This document shows, in pieces, positions 36,670 through 44,079 of a stretch of DNA of 64,000 nt. The notes beneath the pieces were generated by a model. That model saw nothing but the letters and a program-made list of their open reading frames with translations. It was not told the DNA's origin and did no database searches. The position numbers were made by a program, and so were the translations under genes. Each line of letters starts with the position of its first letter. Position 1 is the first letter of the stretch. The stretch comes from an uncultured bacterium (GTDB lineage Bacteria; Bacillota; Clostridia; Lachnospirales; Lachnospiraceae): positions 62,001 to 126,000 of the forward strand of contig CAMTMP010000001.1 in NCBI GenBank assembly GCA_947073545.1. Direction: 5' to 3'.

Positions 36670-36807
36670 TTAAAAGGGCTACTTCCACGCAGATTTAGCT
36701 TAATCCTTGTGGTATCTCCAGGTCCAGTAAAATCAACACTTTTGAACCTTTCATTTCCACCTGAGAGCACCTGCGTCCACCTCAAAGCGGTATGATTTTC
36801 ATAGTCG

Positions 36808-36826
36808 TATTAGCAAAATATTAGCA
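36808..36826 (+). repeat. Paired TATTAGCA repeats inside the ICE end
   Basis: Two direct copies of TATTAGCA are spaced 11 bases start to start, one helical turn. They lie within 200 bases of the attachment site and could be integrase arm-type sites or an operator for the first ICE gene. The rest of the gap 36670–36917 shows no gene. Confidence 0.4.
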
Positions 36827-36917
36827 GTTTTTCAATAAAGGTACAAGTGAAATTTTTACGTTCACTTTGCATTTTCGAACCTACCTGCTTATTTTGCCAT
36901 TTTAAAGGAGAAAAAAT

Positions 36918-38075
36918 ATGCAATCATACCAGTTAGAAATCAAACAGATCGTGGATTATCCACGCTGCCGGATCTACCGGCAATTTATTCAGAACTTAAT
37001 GGCAGACCGAAGCATCCGCACAAATGGAGGCTCCGGCCTTTTTTATTATACAGTGCTCTGCAACTATGCAAACTTCCGCACCTCTTATCTCCGCATAGAC
37101 GGTATTGGCTATACGGTATATCCCGGTGAGTGGATCTGTACCGTAAAGGAACTGTCTGCATGGTTCCGCACCTGTTTCCAGTACCAGGCAGTCTCTATCC
37201 TGGACGAGCTGCAGAAACGTCACCTGATCTCCTATCTCTTCCTTGACCGTGGGAAGGTAATCAAATATAAGATCCGTGACTGGAAAAAACAGAATACGGT
37301 ACTGGATTACAACTGCCCCTGTCAGAAAGATACGGGCTTTTTCTTTATGCCGGCTGTTGTTGCAACCGAACTGGTCAGCGCTGGCCGCTGTTCCGAAATG
37401 GATATCCTGCTGGATCTGTGGATGTCTGCTGTCTACAATGACAGCCAGGTGCAGGGTTCGGAGATTGGCCCGGTTGCCTACTTCCGCAATGGCACCGGCT
37501 CCCCGTTAGTAGCTTACAGTGAGATGGCTGTCCGCTGGGGTATCTCCAAAGCCACCACCGGGCGTGTGCTGAAAAAACTTGCTGACATGGATTATATTTC
37601 TCTCATGTCATTTCCGGGAAAGACAGGCAGCGTGATCTATCTGCGCAGCTATCTTTCCACCATGTTCCAGATATCAGATGTCCTTGTGGATAAAGAGGAG
37701 GTTGCCATGAGCCTGAAGATCAAGATCACTCTGCCGGATGAAAGAGAACCGCAGGAAGATTCTGCCCTCACAGAGCATGAAGTATGCGTTTCAGAAGAAT
37801 TATCCTGCGTTTCAAAATCGGATATTGATACAGTCATCAGAAAAATGGCGCAAGTCCTTGATGCACAGGGGATTTCCTGCTTCCGGTGTCCGAAATCCGT
37901 ATATAAGTTATATCCTTTATCAGACGCCTGCAGAGAAGAGTATATATGCCACATACCGAAGGCTGTCTCACGTTTTGGAATGGCGGTATGCTGCGGGGAG
38001 GATAAGCCGGTCTACACCTTTGAGCTGACCCTCTCCCCCGCTGAAAACGACAGGGAAGGAGAATGCAGGGCATGA
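36918..38075 (+). CDS. ICE early gene: double winged-helix protein
   Basis: 385 residues, first gene inside the element. Two winged-helix-like segments are visible (about 60–115, WICTVKELSAWFRTCFQYQA and VSILDELQKRHLISYLFLD; and about 200–245, YSEMAVRWGISKATTGRVLK, KLADMDYISLMSF), separated by a conserved-looking core. Such proteins at ICE ends are often regulators or replication-initiation accessories. I do not recognise a specific family. Its stop overlaps the next gene's start (ATGA), so it leads a small operon. Confidence 0.8.
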   Translation: MQSYQLEIKQIVDYPRCRIYRQFIQNLMADRSIRTNGGSGLFYYTVLCNYANFRTSYLRIDGIGYTVYPGEWICTVKELSAWFRTCFQYQAVSILDELQKRHLISYLFLDRGKVIKYKIRDWKKQNTVLDYNCPCQKDTGFFFMPAVVATELVSAGRCSEMDILLDLWMSAVYNDSQVQGSEIGPVAYFRNGTGSPLVAYSEMAVRWGISKATTGRVLKKLADMDYISLMSFPGKTGSVIYLRSYLSTMFQISDVLVDKEEVAMSLKIKITLPDEREPQEDSALTEHEVCVSEELSCVSKSDIDTVIRKMAQVLDAQGISCFRCPKSVYKLYPLSDACREEYICHIPKAVSRFGMAVCCGEDKPVYTFELTLSPAENDREGECRA

Positions 38076-38617
38076 AAAAGAATCAGGAAGAAATGAACAT
38101 TGCTGACAACCCGCTGTACCATGACACCTGGAAACTGCTGAAGAAATACAGGGATGTGGTGTGGAGCCTGGAGCTGTCCGTCCAGCAGGTACGGAGCCGG
38201 TTCGAGATTGAGTACGGCAGTTCTATTGAGGATTTTCTGGAGTCCGTCTATGTTGCCGGGATCGATCTGTCAGACCGCAGTATCGAGCATCATGCCAAAT
38301 GCATTGAACGGAGCCACCGGATGCTGAAGCTCCTGGACACTTCCATTGACCTGCTCCGCACCAAACACAAGAATGGGGAGAGCTATTACTGGCTGCTGTA
38401 TTACTCTTTCCTTTCTCCACAGCAGCTGCGGAATGTGGAGGAAATCATAGAGAAGCTGCGTCCCCATATCCGGGATATCAGTTTCCGCACCTATTACCGC
38501 AGAAGGCGGGAGGCGATTGACGCACTCAGTTCTATCCTGTGGGGATATACCTCTAAGGACAGTATTGATATCCTGGAGCAGTTCTTTCCGGAGAATAAGA
38601 ATGCTGGAGAGCAATAA
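38072..38617 (+). CDS. ICE protein resembling sigma-like/ArpU-type regulators
   Basis: 181 residues from ATG 38072 (AAGGAG ten bases upstream, ATGA overlap with the previous stop). It is all-helical: MYHDTWKLL-like N-terminus, central CIERSHRMLKLLDTSIDLLR, and a C-terminal helix-turn-helix-like stretch (DISFRTYYRRRREAIDALSS). This layout recalls phage ArpU/sigma-like late regulators, but similarity by eye is weak. It could control the ICE transfer promoters. Confidence 0.7.
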   Translation: MKKNQEEMNIADNPLYHDTWKLLKKYRDVVWSLELSVQQVRSRFEIEYGSSIEDFLESVYVAGIDLSDRSIEHHAKCIERSHRMLKLLDTSIDLLRTKHKNGESYYWLLYYSFLSPQQLRNVEEIIEKLRPHIRDISFRTYYRRRREAIDALSSILWGYTSKDSIDILEQFFPENKNAGEQ

Positions 38618-38664
38618 CAGGCAGTTACATGGCATTTATGAGAAATAAAGATTGGAGGCAATAT

Positions 38665-38991
38665 ATGATAGCATTGACTGAGGATGAGAAAAGGATGGTC
38701 TTTCAGCTGGAGGGCTGCCGCCGATATGATGTGATACAGGAGATTGCTGTGTTGTGTCGGTATACCCGTGACCATGACAAAAAGGATGTGGCAGAAAATC
38801 TCTTAAAGAAGCTGCGTGAACTTTCGGAGGATGACTGCAGAGAGCTGATCTGTGATGTTCAGAGAAATTATCACTCGCCATGGAAAGCAAGAACCGTTGG
38901 GGAGATGATCGCTGTGGCCCGGCAGGAATCGGCGCCCGGAAACTGGAAGGGCATGATATTATGGCACTGGAACGCTTTGATCCGGAAGTAA
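38665..38991 (+). CDS. ICE small accessory protein
   Basis: 108 residues from ATG 38665 (GGAGG seven bases upstream); the track's start is 12 codons early. It is acidic, helical and cytoplasmic: MIALTEDEKRMVFQLEGCRR, YTRDHDKKDVAENLLKKLRE, ending WKGMILWHWNALIRK. The general pattern resembles small transposon-transfer-assisting proteins of Firmicute ICEs, but I cannot confirm it. The gene's 3' end overlaps the next gene. Confidence 0.7.
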   Translation: MIALTEDEKRMVFQLEGCRRYDVIQEIAVLCRYTRDHDKKDVAENLLKKLRELSEDDCRELICDVQRNYHSPWKARTVGEMIAVARQESAPGNWKGMILWHWNALIRK

Positions 38992-39188
38992 AGCATATGA
39001 TTGTGTTTGATGTACTCTCAGGAGAATCCCCGATAGGGGATAAAGGGAGCCGGATGAGGCTGTTTCTGACAGATGAAGGTTATCGAAAGGCATTGGAAAA
39101 TCAAAAACAGCAATATATACATATCAGGAACCATGCCAAAGTAATATCAGGAAATCTTCAATATGATTATCCTGCTGAGGATTTATAA
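38961..39188 (+). CDS. ICE small hypothetical protein
   Basis: 75 residues from ATG 38961, which has AAGGG nine bases upstream and lies inside the end of the preceding gene (31-base overlap, different frame). MALERFDPEVKHMIVFDVLS begins a soluble, mixed alpha/beta protein. Function unknown. The track's longer start lacks a ribosome site. Confidence 0.6.
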   Translation: MALERFDPEVKHMIVFDVLSGESPIGDKGSRMRLFLTDEGYRKALENQKQQYIHIRNHAKVISGNLQYDYPAEDL

Positions 39189-39368
39189 CCATTACCTGTT
39201 TTCTGCAAAGAGGCAGCTATAATTATATGGCTGCTTCTTTGACTTTCCAAACAAGTATGTTATGGGCAATAGTAACTCACAAAAATCACGAATTTCACAT
39301 AAAAATATGGTAAAATGCAGGGAAATAGATTATACTGTATATAGCTTTACAATTAGGAGGAAGCACCG

Positions 39369-40484
39369 ATGAGATCCCCAATGGATGAAAACACGTTTAT
39401 GAATTTTTACAAAAACACCGTTCTTGGATATTCTAATAACCTGCAACGGCACATATGCAGGTCATTAGAGGAGCAGCACCGCATTACTTTTGAGGAACAA
39501 AGAAACTTACTGGATCCTGATAAAATCATATATTTTGAATCAAAAAAAGACTTACGGGGTATCCTTTCCCAGACAACTACAAACAAAGATTTCATCGGTT
39601 TTTATGAACACTGGGAATTTGTAAAGCTGTATAAATATTCCGTACCTTTGTTTTATCAGACAGATTCTTCTGAGAGTTTGATAGATATCCTTACAAAATG
39701 CGGAATTACTGAATTTAAGGAGGTATCGTTTGCACCCGAATTTATACTTAATACTTCCCTTCAAGATGCAAAACCTATTTATTTAGCAGAGCAGGATCGG
39801 ATATTTATTAAATTTATACTGCAGAAGACTTATTTTACATCTGATGCGTTTGAACAGACTGATTATCGGTATCCTATTGTATTATATTTTGATCTTCCGA
39901 ACCACTGCCTGGAGATACGCTATGATGCTATTAAATATACAGAGGCGTTTGATAGTGAAATTTACGAAAAGCTAGTGGCCAGCTGTATTGATTGGATAAA
40001 AAAGGAATTAGGTCTTTCTTTATATACATGTGAACATACAGATGCTATAAAAATTGTCAATGATAAACAAAATGAAGATGTAAAAATGTATAAGCAGATG
40101 ATGCAGATGAGTTCCGGAGGTGCCGCAGAACTGACTGCGGCAGAAGGTTCTGATTATGTATTACCTTTCATCGGTGAAATTCGAGAGCTTATTGATGAAA
40201 ACGAGGACTTATTTAATGAGGCTACAGAAATCAAACAATTATTAACGCAATACTTAAATGATAAAGAAGCGACAGCCAGTTATCCTTACATATATGTAAA
40301 ATGGGTAAAACCTGTAGAATCACAAAGTTACATAGTTAAAATAACTTTTGATTACCTGAGCCGTAGATACACTTTATTGCAACACATCACTGGAGGTTGT
40401 AAAGATTTAGGAATGGAGCGAATGAATGATGCAATCAAATATCTTTGCGAAAGCGGTTCCTTTGTTAAAGGAGAAAAAATTTAA
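39369..40484 (+). CDS. Unknown protein, first gene of a putative defence cassette
   Basis: 371 residues; TTAGGAGGAAGC gives a strong ribosome site. The gene is clearly more A/T-rich than the flanking ICE backbone. No signal, membrane helix or motif I recognise: the N-terminal half is mixed alpha/beta (HWEFVKLYKYSVPLFYQTD) and the C-terminal half has an acidic helical stretch (GEIRELIDENEDLFNEATEI) and a final beta/alpha unit. Its end overlaps the next gene by 59 bases, so the two are tightly coupled. In this context it may be a sensor or toxin partner for the nuclease gene; that is inference. Confidence 0.75.
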   Translation: MRSPMDENTFMNFYKNTVLGYSNNLQRHICRSLEEQHRITFEEQRNLLDPDKIIYFESKKDLRGILSQTTTNKDFIGFYEHWEFVKLYKYSVPLFYQTDSSESLIDILTKCGITEFKEVSFAPEFILNTSLQDAKPIYLAEQDRIFIKFILQKTYFTSDAFEQTDYRYPIVLYFDLPNHCLEIRYDAIKYTEAFDSEIYEKLVASCIDWIKKELGLSLYTCEHTDAIKIVNDKQNEDVKMYKQMMQMSSGGAAELTAAEGSDYVLPFIGEIRELIDENEDLFNEATEIKQLLTQYLNDKEATASYPYIYVKWVKPVESQSYIVKITFDYLSRRYTLLQHITGGCKDLGMERMNDAIKYLCESGSFVKGEKI

Positions 40485-40788
40485 TATAGATTATGATGCA
40501 TTAGCTGAATTTCTTGAACGTTACAAGCAAAATGATTGGTTGTATCCAGATGCAATGCACCGTAATCTAAAAATCAGCATAAAAACCATTTATGAGATTT
40601 TAGAATTATGCGTCGAAATCGGGGTGTTGGATCAGTATCTACAGATATACTGTCCACATTGCCAAAAGTATACTGGCCAATATTATAAGACCATTGCAGA
40701 AATACCAGAAGAAATCAGCTGTCTGCATTGTGATTATGAAATACTGAACCCCTTAAACCACGCAATAATCATCTATAAGGTTTTATAA
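40426..40788 (+). CDS. Winged-helix plus zinc-ribbon protein, second cassette gene
   Basis: 120 residues, ATG 40426 with GGAG seven bases upstream and inside the preceding gene. Residues about 22–72 look like a winged helix (ALAEFLERYKQNDWLYPDAM, then ISIKTIYEILELCVEIGVLD). A four-cysteine zinc ribbon follows: CPHC at 76–79 and CLHC at 99–102. The ending NPLNHAIIIYKVL is hydrophobic. The combination suggests a DNA-binding adaptor or regulator for the two flanking genes. The stop TAA is followed directly by the ATG of the nuclease gene. Confidence 0.75.
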   Translation: MMQSNIFAKAVPLLKEKKFNIDYDALAEFLERYKQNDWLYPDAMHRNLKISIKTIYEILELCVEIGVLDQYLQIYCPHCQKYTGQYYKTIAEIPEEISCLHCDYEILNPLNHAIIIYKVL

Positions 40789-41499
40789 ATGGTAAACGAA
40801 TCTGAATTTGTAAAGAAATCAGAAGCCTTTCTGAATGATATCGGGATGACACCAACAGAATGGCTGCTGGCAATGGGAAAATATAATTCTCGCATTTTGC
40901 AGCTTGATAATACAGGCTATAAGAAATTCGCTGAGCTTTATGAAAAAATAGTCAGCAAAGACTTCAAGCTGAGCGATAAGGGAAAATTATTAGAGGACTT
41001 GTCAGCGATACTATTTTATCAAGGCTATCCAGGAATATTAGAGTGCCGGAGAAATCTTCGTACCAGCAGTAATGAGATTGATTTACAACTCTGCTGGACG
41101 GAAAATGCAAAAATGGCGGGAATAGATCGTGCTTTTCCGTTTTTGGAAGAATCTTTTTTGTGTGAATGCAAAAATTATAAAAAAAGCGTTGATGTAACAT
41201 ATGTTGGGAAGTTTTTTTCATTGCTCCATGTTGCTCGCTGTAAAACCGGTATCATGATTGCCTGGAACGGCATAGCAGGGCGTTCTAAATGGAGTGATGC
41301 AAATGGCCTGATCCGAAAAATTGCTTTAAGGGATAACACATATATTATTCCTATTGGAAAAGACGATTTTAAATCAATTTATGAGCAAAAAACTAATATT
41401 TTTTCTATTATACGGGATAAATATTTAGCATTACAAAACGAAATTGATTATTCTGAATATGTCCAGCATCATGAACTTGAATCAGATTTCAAAAAATAA
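40789..41499 (+). CDS. PD-(D/E)XK restriction-endonuclease-like protein, third cassette gene
   Basis: 236 residues, starting immediately after the previous stop. The nuclease core reads KGKLLEDLSAILFYQGY (Glu69 helix), NLRTSSNEIDLQL (Asp98) and FLCECKNYKKSV (Glu126-x-Lys128), a full D-(E)xK active site of the Mrr-like class. A following helix and strand (LLHVARCKTGIMIAWNGI) fit the fold. It probably cuts DNA. The N-terminal 60 residues and C-terminal 50 residues have no recognised domain. Together with the two coupled genes upstream it forms a three-gene module typical in shape of antiphage systems, but I do not recognise a described system with this composition. Confidence 0.8.
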   Translation: MVNESEFVKKSEAFLNDIGMTPTEWLLAMGKYNSRILQLDNTGYKKFAELYEKIVSKDFKLSDKGKLLEDLSAILFYQGYPGILECRRNLRTSSNEIDLQLCWTENAKMAGIDRAFPFLEESFLCECKNYKKSVDVTYVGKFFSLLHVARCKTGIMIAWNGIAGRSKWSDANGLIRKIALRDNTYIIPIGKDDFKSIYEQKTNIFSIIRDKYLALQNEIDYSEYVQHHELESDFKK

Positions 41500-41672
41500 T
41501 ATAGTTTTTTTAACCTTACCAGTTTATTGATTTACAGTGTAGTTAAATAGATACTGTCTAAGGATATGGGAGACTCGTTTAATGACAGACAGAGCTAATA
41601 AGCCGGGTCATTTTACCTGTCTCTTTTTTTGCTTTTATTTTCTGGCACAAAATTGGCACAATCCCGCACGAA

Positions 41673-41719
41673 ATTGGCACGGTTCTGCTCTTTCCCCGTA
41701 AATAGAGATATGCTACACT
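41673..41719 (+). promoter_or_regulatory. ICE transfer promoter A with repeated 30-bp element
   Basis: The 30 bases 41673–41702 (beginning ATTGGCACGGTTCTGCTC) occur again, unchanged, at 59791–59820. Eleven bases later an extended −10, TGCTACACT, is present without a good −35, so an activator at the shared element is likely. Three TTGGCAC/TGGCACA-type copies lie in 41643–41680. It sits about 190 bases before the first conjugation gene. Confidence 0.65.
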
Positions 41720-41763
41720 AAATATGCTTAAAACTGTATCCAGAAGCAATCCGGGCTGGCACG

Positions 41764-41790
41764 GCACCTTTCCTGAGAGGTGCTTTTTTT
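41764..41790 (+). terminator. Attenuator-like terminator in the leader of the conjugation operon
   Basis: GCACCT and AGGTGC form a 6-bp stem with an 8-base loop followed by seven T's, 45 bases after promoter A and 120 bases before the first gene. In this position it would stop transcription unless antitermination occurs. The remaining gap (41500–41911) holds only the promoter and this hairpin. Confidence 0.75.
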
Positions 41791-41911
41791 GCGCCTTTCA
41801 CCGCAATCCAGATTTTCTCACCCCTTCAGCCCGGAGGAAAGACAGCCATGCCCATCTGCGGCATGGCCTTTTCTTTCCACCACCAAATCTTATTTAAAGG
41901 AGGTCCAAACA

Positions 41912-42304
41912 TTGAGACTGAAAAACAAACTGCAGACGCCTGCCACGGCAGGAAAGAAACCAAAACCCAGGTTCTCCCCCACAAAGGCAGCTTATTATGC
42001 CTTCCTCAGTTCCATGATGTTCCTGATGTTTACCCAGCCGGCCTATGCCGCAGATGTATGGACAAAAGCCACGGAGATCATGAAGGATGTCTATAACCAG
42101 ATCGTGCTTATCTCTACCGTTGCCGCTATTGTCACAGCTTCCGTTGCCCTGCTGATGATGAACTTCTCCCGCTCCGGCCGCACGGTGGATGAGAGCCGCG
42201 CATGGCTGAAGCGTATCTGCATCACCTGGGCGATCTTAAATGGGCTTGGCTTCATCATGGCCTACATCACCCCGTTCTTTGCGGACGGCAAGTGGAACGG
42301 CTGA
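41912..42304 (+). CDS. VirB2/TrbC-like conjugation protein
   Basis: 130 residues, TTG start at 41912 with AAGGAGG eight bases upstream; the track's earlier start includes leader sequence. A basic N-terminus, a signal-like helix (AAYYAFLSSMMFLMFTQPAYA with an AYA/A cleavage site) and two further hydrophobic helices (IVLISTVAAIVTASVALLMM, ICITWAILNGLGFIMAYITPFF) separated by a short polar loop match VirB2/TrbC pilins and their Gram-positive analogues. First gene of the transfer operon, as in many Firmicute ICEs. Confidence 0.75.
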   Translation: MRLKNKLQTPATAGKKPKPRFSPTKAAYYAFLSSMMFLMFTQPAYAADVWTKATEIMKDVYNQIVLISTVAAIVTASVALLMMNFSRSGRTVDESRAWLKRICITWAILNGLGFIMAYITPFFADGKWNG

Positions 42305-42326
42305 CACCGGAAAGGAGTGATCATTT

Positions 42327-43037
42327 ATGGGTATCTTAGACGGCATTGTGGAATGGATCGCCGAACAGGTGATGCACGGCCTTGACCTTATCACCACTTC
42401 AGTCCTGGGGGCGCTGGGCTGCGACATGACCGTGTTTCTCCGCTACTTTCCTGCTGCGGAGACCATGTATAAAGTCTTTGTGGCGCTGGCCATCGGCCTC
42501 ATCCTTTTAAACTGGGTATGGCAGCTGTTCAAAAACTTCGGGCTGGGAGCCGGCATTGAAGCAGAGGACCCGGTGCGCCTGAGCATCCGCTCCGTCCTCT
42601 TCATTTTGCTGGCCTACTTCTCGGACGGCATCGTGGACACGGTCTTAAAGATCGGCGGCACCCCATACCACTGGATCATGGATTCCGACCTGCCGGCATT
42701 AAGCTTTGCCGATTTCAATTCGGTCATGCTGGCCATCATCGGCGTCTGCGCCAACGGGGCTGTGGCCCTGATCGCCCTGATCGTTGTGCTGGTGCTGGCA
42801 TGGAACTACTTAAAGCTCCTTTTTGAAGCAGCAGAGCGGTATGTCCTCCTGGGGGTGCTGGTCTACACGGCACCCGTGGCTTTTTCCATGGGAGCCTCCC
42901 AGTCCACCTCGAACATCTTCAGGTCCTGGTGCCGGATGTTCGGCGGGCAGGTGTTCCTCCTGCTCATGAATGCCTGGTGCCTGCGCCTGTTCACAAGCAT
43001 GGTCGGGGCTTTCATTGCGAACCCGCTTTCATTATGA
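42327..43037 (+). CDS. VirB6/TrbL-like conjugal transfer membrane protein
   Basis: 236 residues with five or six membrane helices (MYKVFVALAIGLILLNWVWQ, LFILLAYFSDGIVDT, AIIGVCANGAVALIALIVVL) and the conserved-looking motif FEAAERYVLLGVLVYTAPVA. VirB6/TrbL forms the inner membrane channel of type IV secretion. Its place between the VirB2-like and VirB4 genes supports this. Confidence 0.85.
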   Translation: MGILDGIVEWIAEQVMHGLDLITTSVLGALGCDMTVFLRYFPAAETMYKVFVALAIGLILLNWVWQLFKNFGLGAGIEAEDPVRLSIRSVLFILLAYFSDGIVDTVLKIGGTPYHWIMDSDLPALSFADFNSVMLAIIGVCANGAVALIALIVVLVLAWNYLKLLFEAAERYVLLGVLVYTAPVAFSMGASQSTSNIFRSWCRMFGGQVFLLLMNAWCLRLFTSMVGAFIANPLSL

Positions 43038-43077
43038 AAAACGTGCGGAACTGAAATAGAAAGGAAAGATGATAACC

Positions 43078-44079
43078 ATGAAACGATATAAAAAAATATT
43101 GACTGCGGCCTTTCTGATGGCGCTCCTTTTCTGCCTGTCCTGCCAGACCGCCTTTGCCTTTTCGGAGAGCGATGCACAGGCCCAGGTAGATGCGGCAGGC
43201 CGGGAGGCGGTATCGGGGAATGTCCTGGTATGGTTCCTGTGTGCCATCGCATTTTTAAAGGTGTCCCAAAAGATCGACTCTTTCATGTCCAGCATGGGCG
43301 TCAACGTAGGGCATACGGGTGGTTCCATGATCGCGGAAGCCATGATCGCCGCAAGGGGTGTAGGCACAGTCCGGAACTTTTCCCGCCAGCATTTCAGTGG
43401 CGGCCACAGCAGCTCCTCCCATGTGAATACAGGCTCCGGCTCACCCGGCAGTCCGGGAGGATTCATGGCAGGCGGCCTTGCCGGGGTGGTCAGCCGCCAG
43501 GTCACAGACAGCGCCATCCGCACCGCCACTGCCCACACGGAAACCAACCGGCAGAGTGAACGGACTTCCAAAACCGGGATCGGCGGTCTCGCATCCGCCG
43601 TATCTGCCGGCATCGGCGGAAACATGTATGCGTCTTCCGTCGTGAAAGGCGGCGATTTTGCCAACAGCGTCATCGGCACGGTAGCAACGGGAAGCATGGC
43701 GTCTGTTGGTTCCATGACCGGAGAAAAGGCCGCCCAGGCCCTCCATTCCTACCTGGGCTATGCCGCCCTGGAAGAGGGCGCACAGCACGTACCGACCTTT
43801 ACCAATGTAGAGATCGGGGGCGGGCGCATCACCGGCACGGAGATCTCGGAGGAACATCCGGAGGGCATTTCCTTCGGCATGTACCATGCAGACCAGTACA
43901 CCCCGCCGGAAGGGGCATACGCTGCCGTGCAGGCCGTGGACGGCACTTCCTGGTATAAGCAGTACGCACAGGACGCTGTGGAGAAGTCACCTTATATGGC
44001 GGCAGACGGCTCTATCGCCTATAAAGAATCCATCGTAAAAAAGATGCCCCCGGCACCAAAGAGAAAGGACAGGTTATAA
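43078..44079 (+). CDS. ICE secreted or membrane protein, Gly/Ser-rich
   Basis: 333 residues from ATG 43078; an ATG at 43069 is equally possible, since GGAAAG lies between the two. The signal peptide (MKRYKKILTAAFLMALLFCL, SCQTAFAF) is followed by a second hydrophobic segment (GNVLVWFLCAIAFLKVSQKI) and then a long Gly/Ser/Ala-rich region with many short repeats (SGGHSSSSHVNTGSGSPGSP). Its position after VirB6 and directly adjacent to the peptidase gene suggests a channel or envelope role. I do not recognise a named family. Confidence 0.75.
   Translation: MKRYKKILTAAFLMALLFCLSCQTAFAFSESDAQAQVDAAGREAVSGNVLVWFLCAIAFLKVSQKIDSFMSSMGVNVGHTGGSMIAEAMIAARGVGTVRNFSRQHFSGGHSSSSHVNTGSGSPGSPGGFMAGGLAGVVSRQVTDSAIRTATAHTETNRQSERTSKTGIGGLASAVSAGIGGNMYASSVVKGGDFANSVIGTVATGSMASVGSMTGEKAAQALHSYLGYAALEEGAQHVPTFTNVEIGGGRITGTEISEEHPEGISFGMYHADQYTPPEGAYAAVQAVDGTSWYKQYAQDAVEKSPYMAADGSIAYKESIVKKMPPAPKRKDRL

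Noticed and set aside
42863-43715. Minus-strand ORFs opposite the VirB6 and Gly/Ser-rich genes
   Set aside because: Shadow frames of G/C-rich transfer genes; codon bias and context favour the plus strand.
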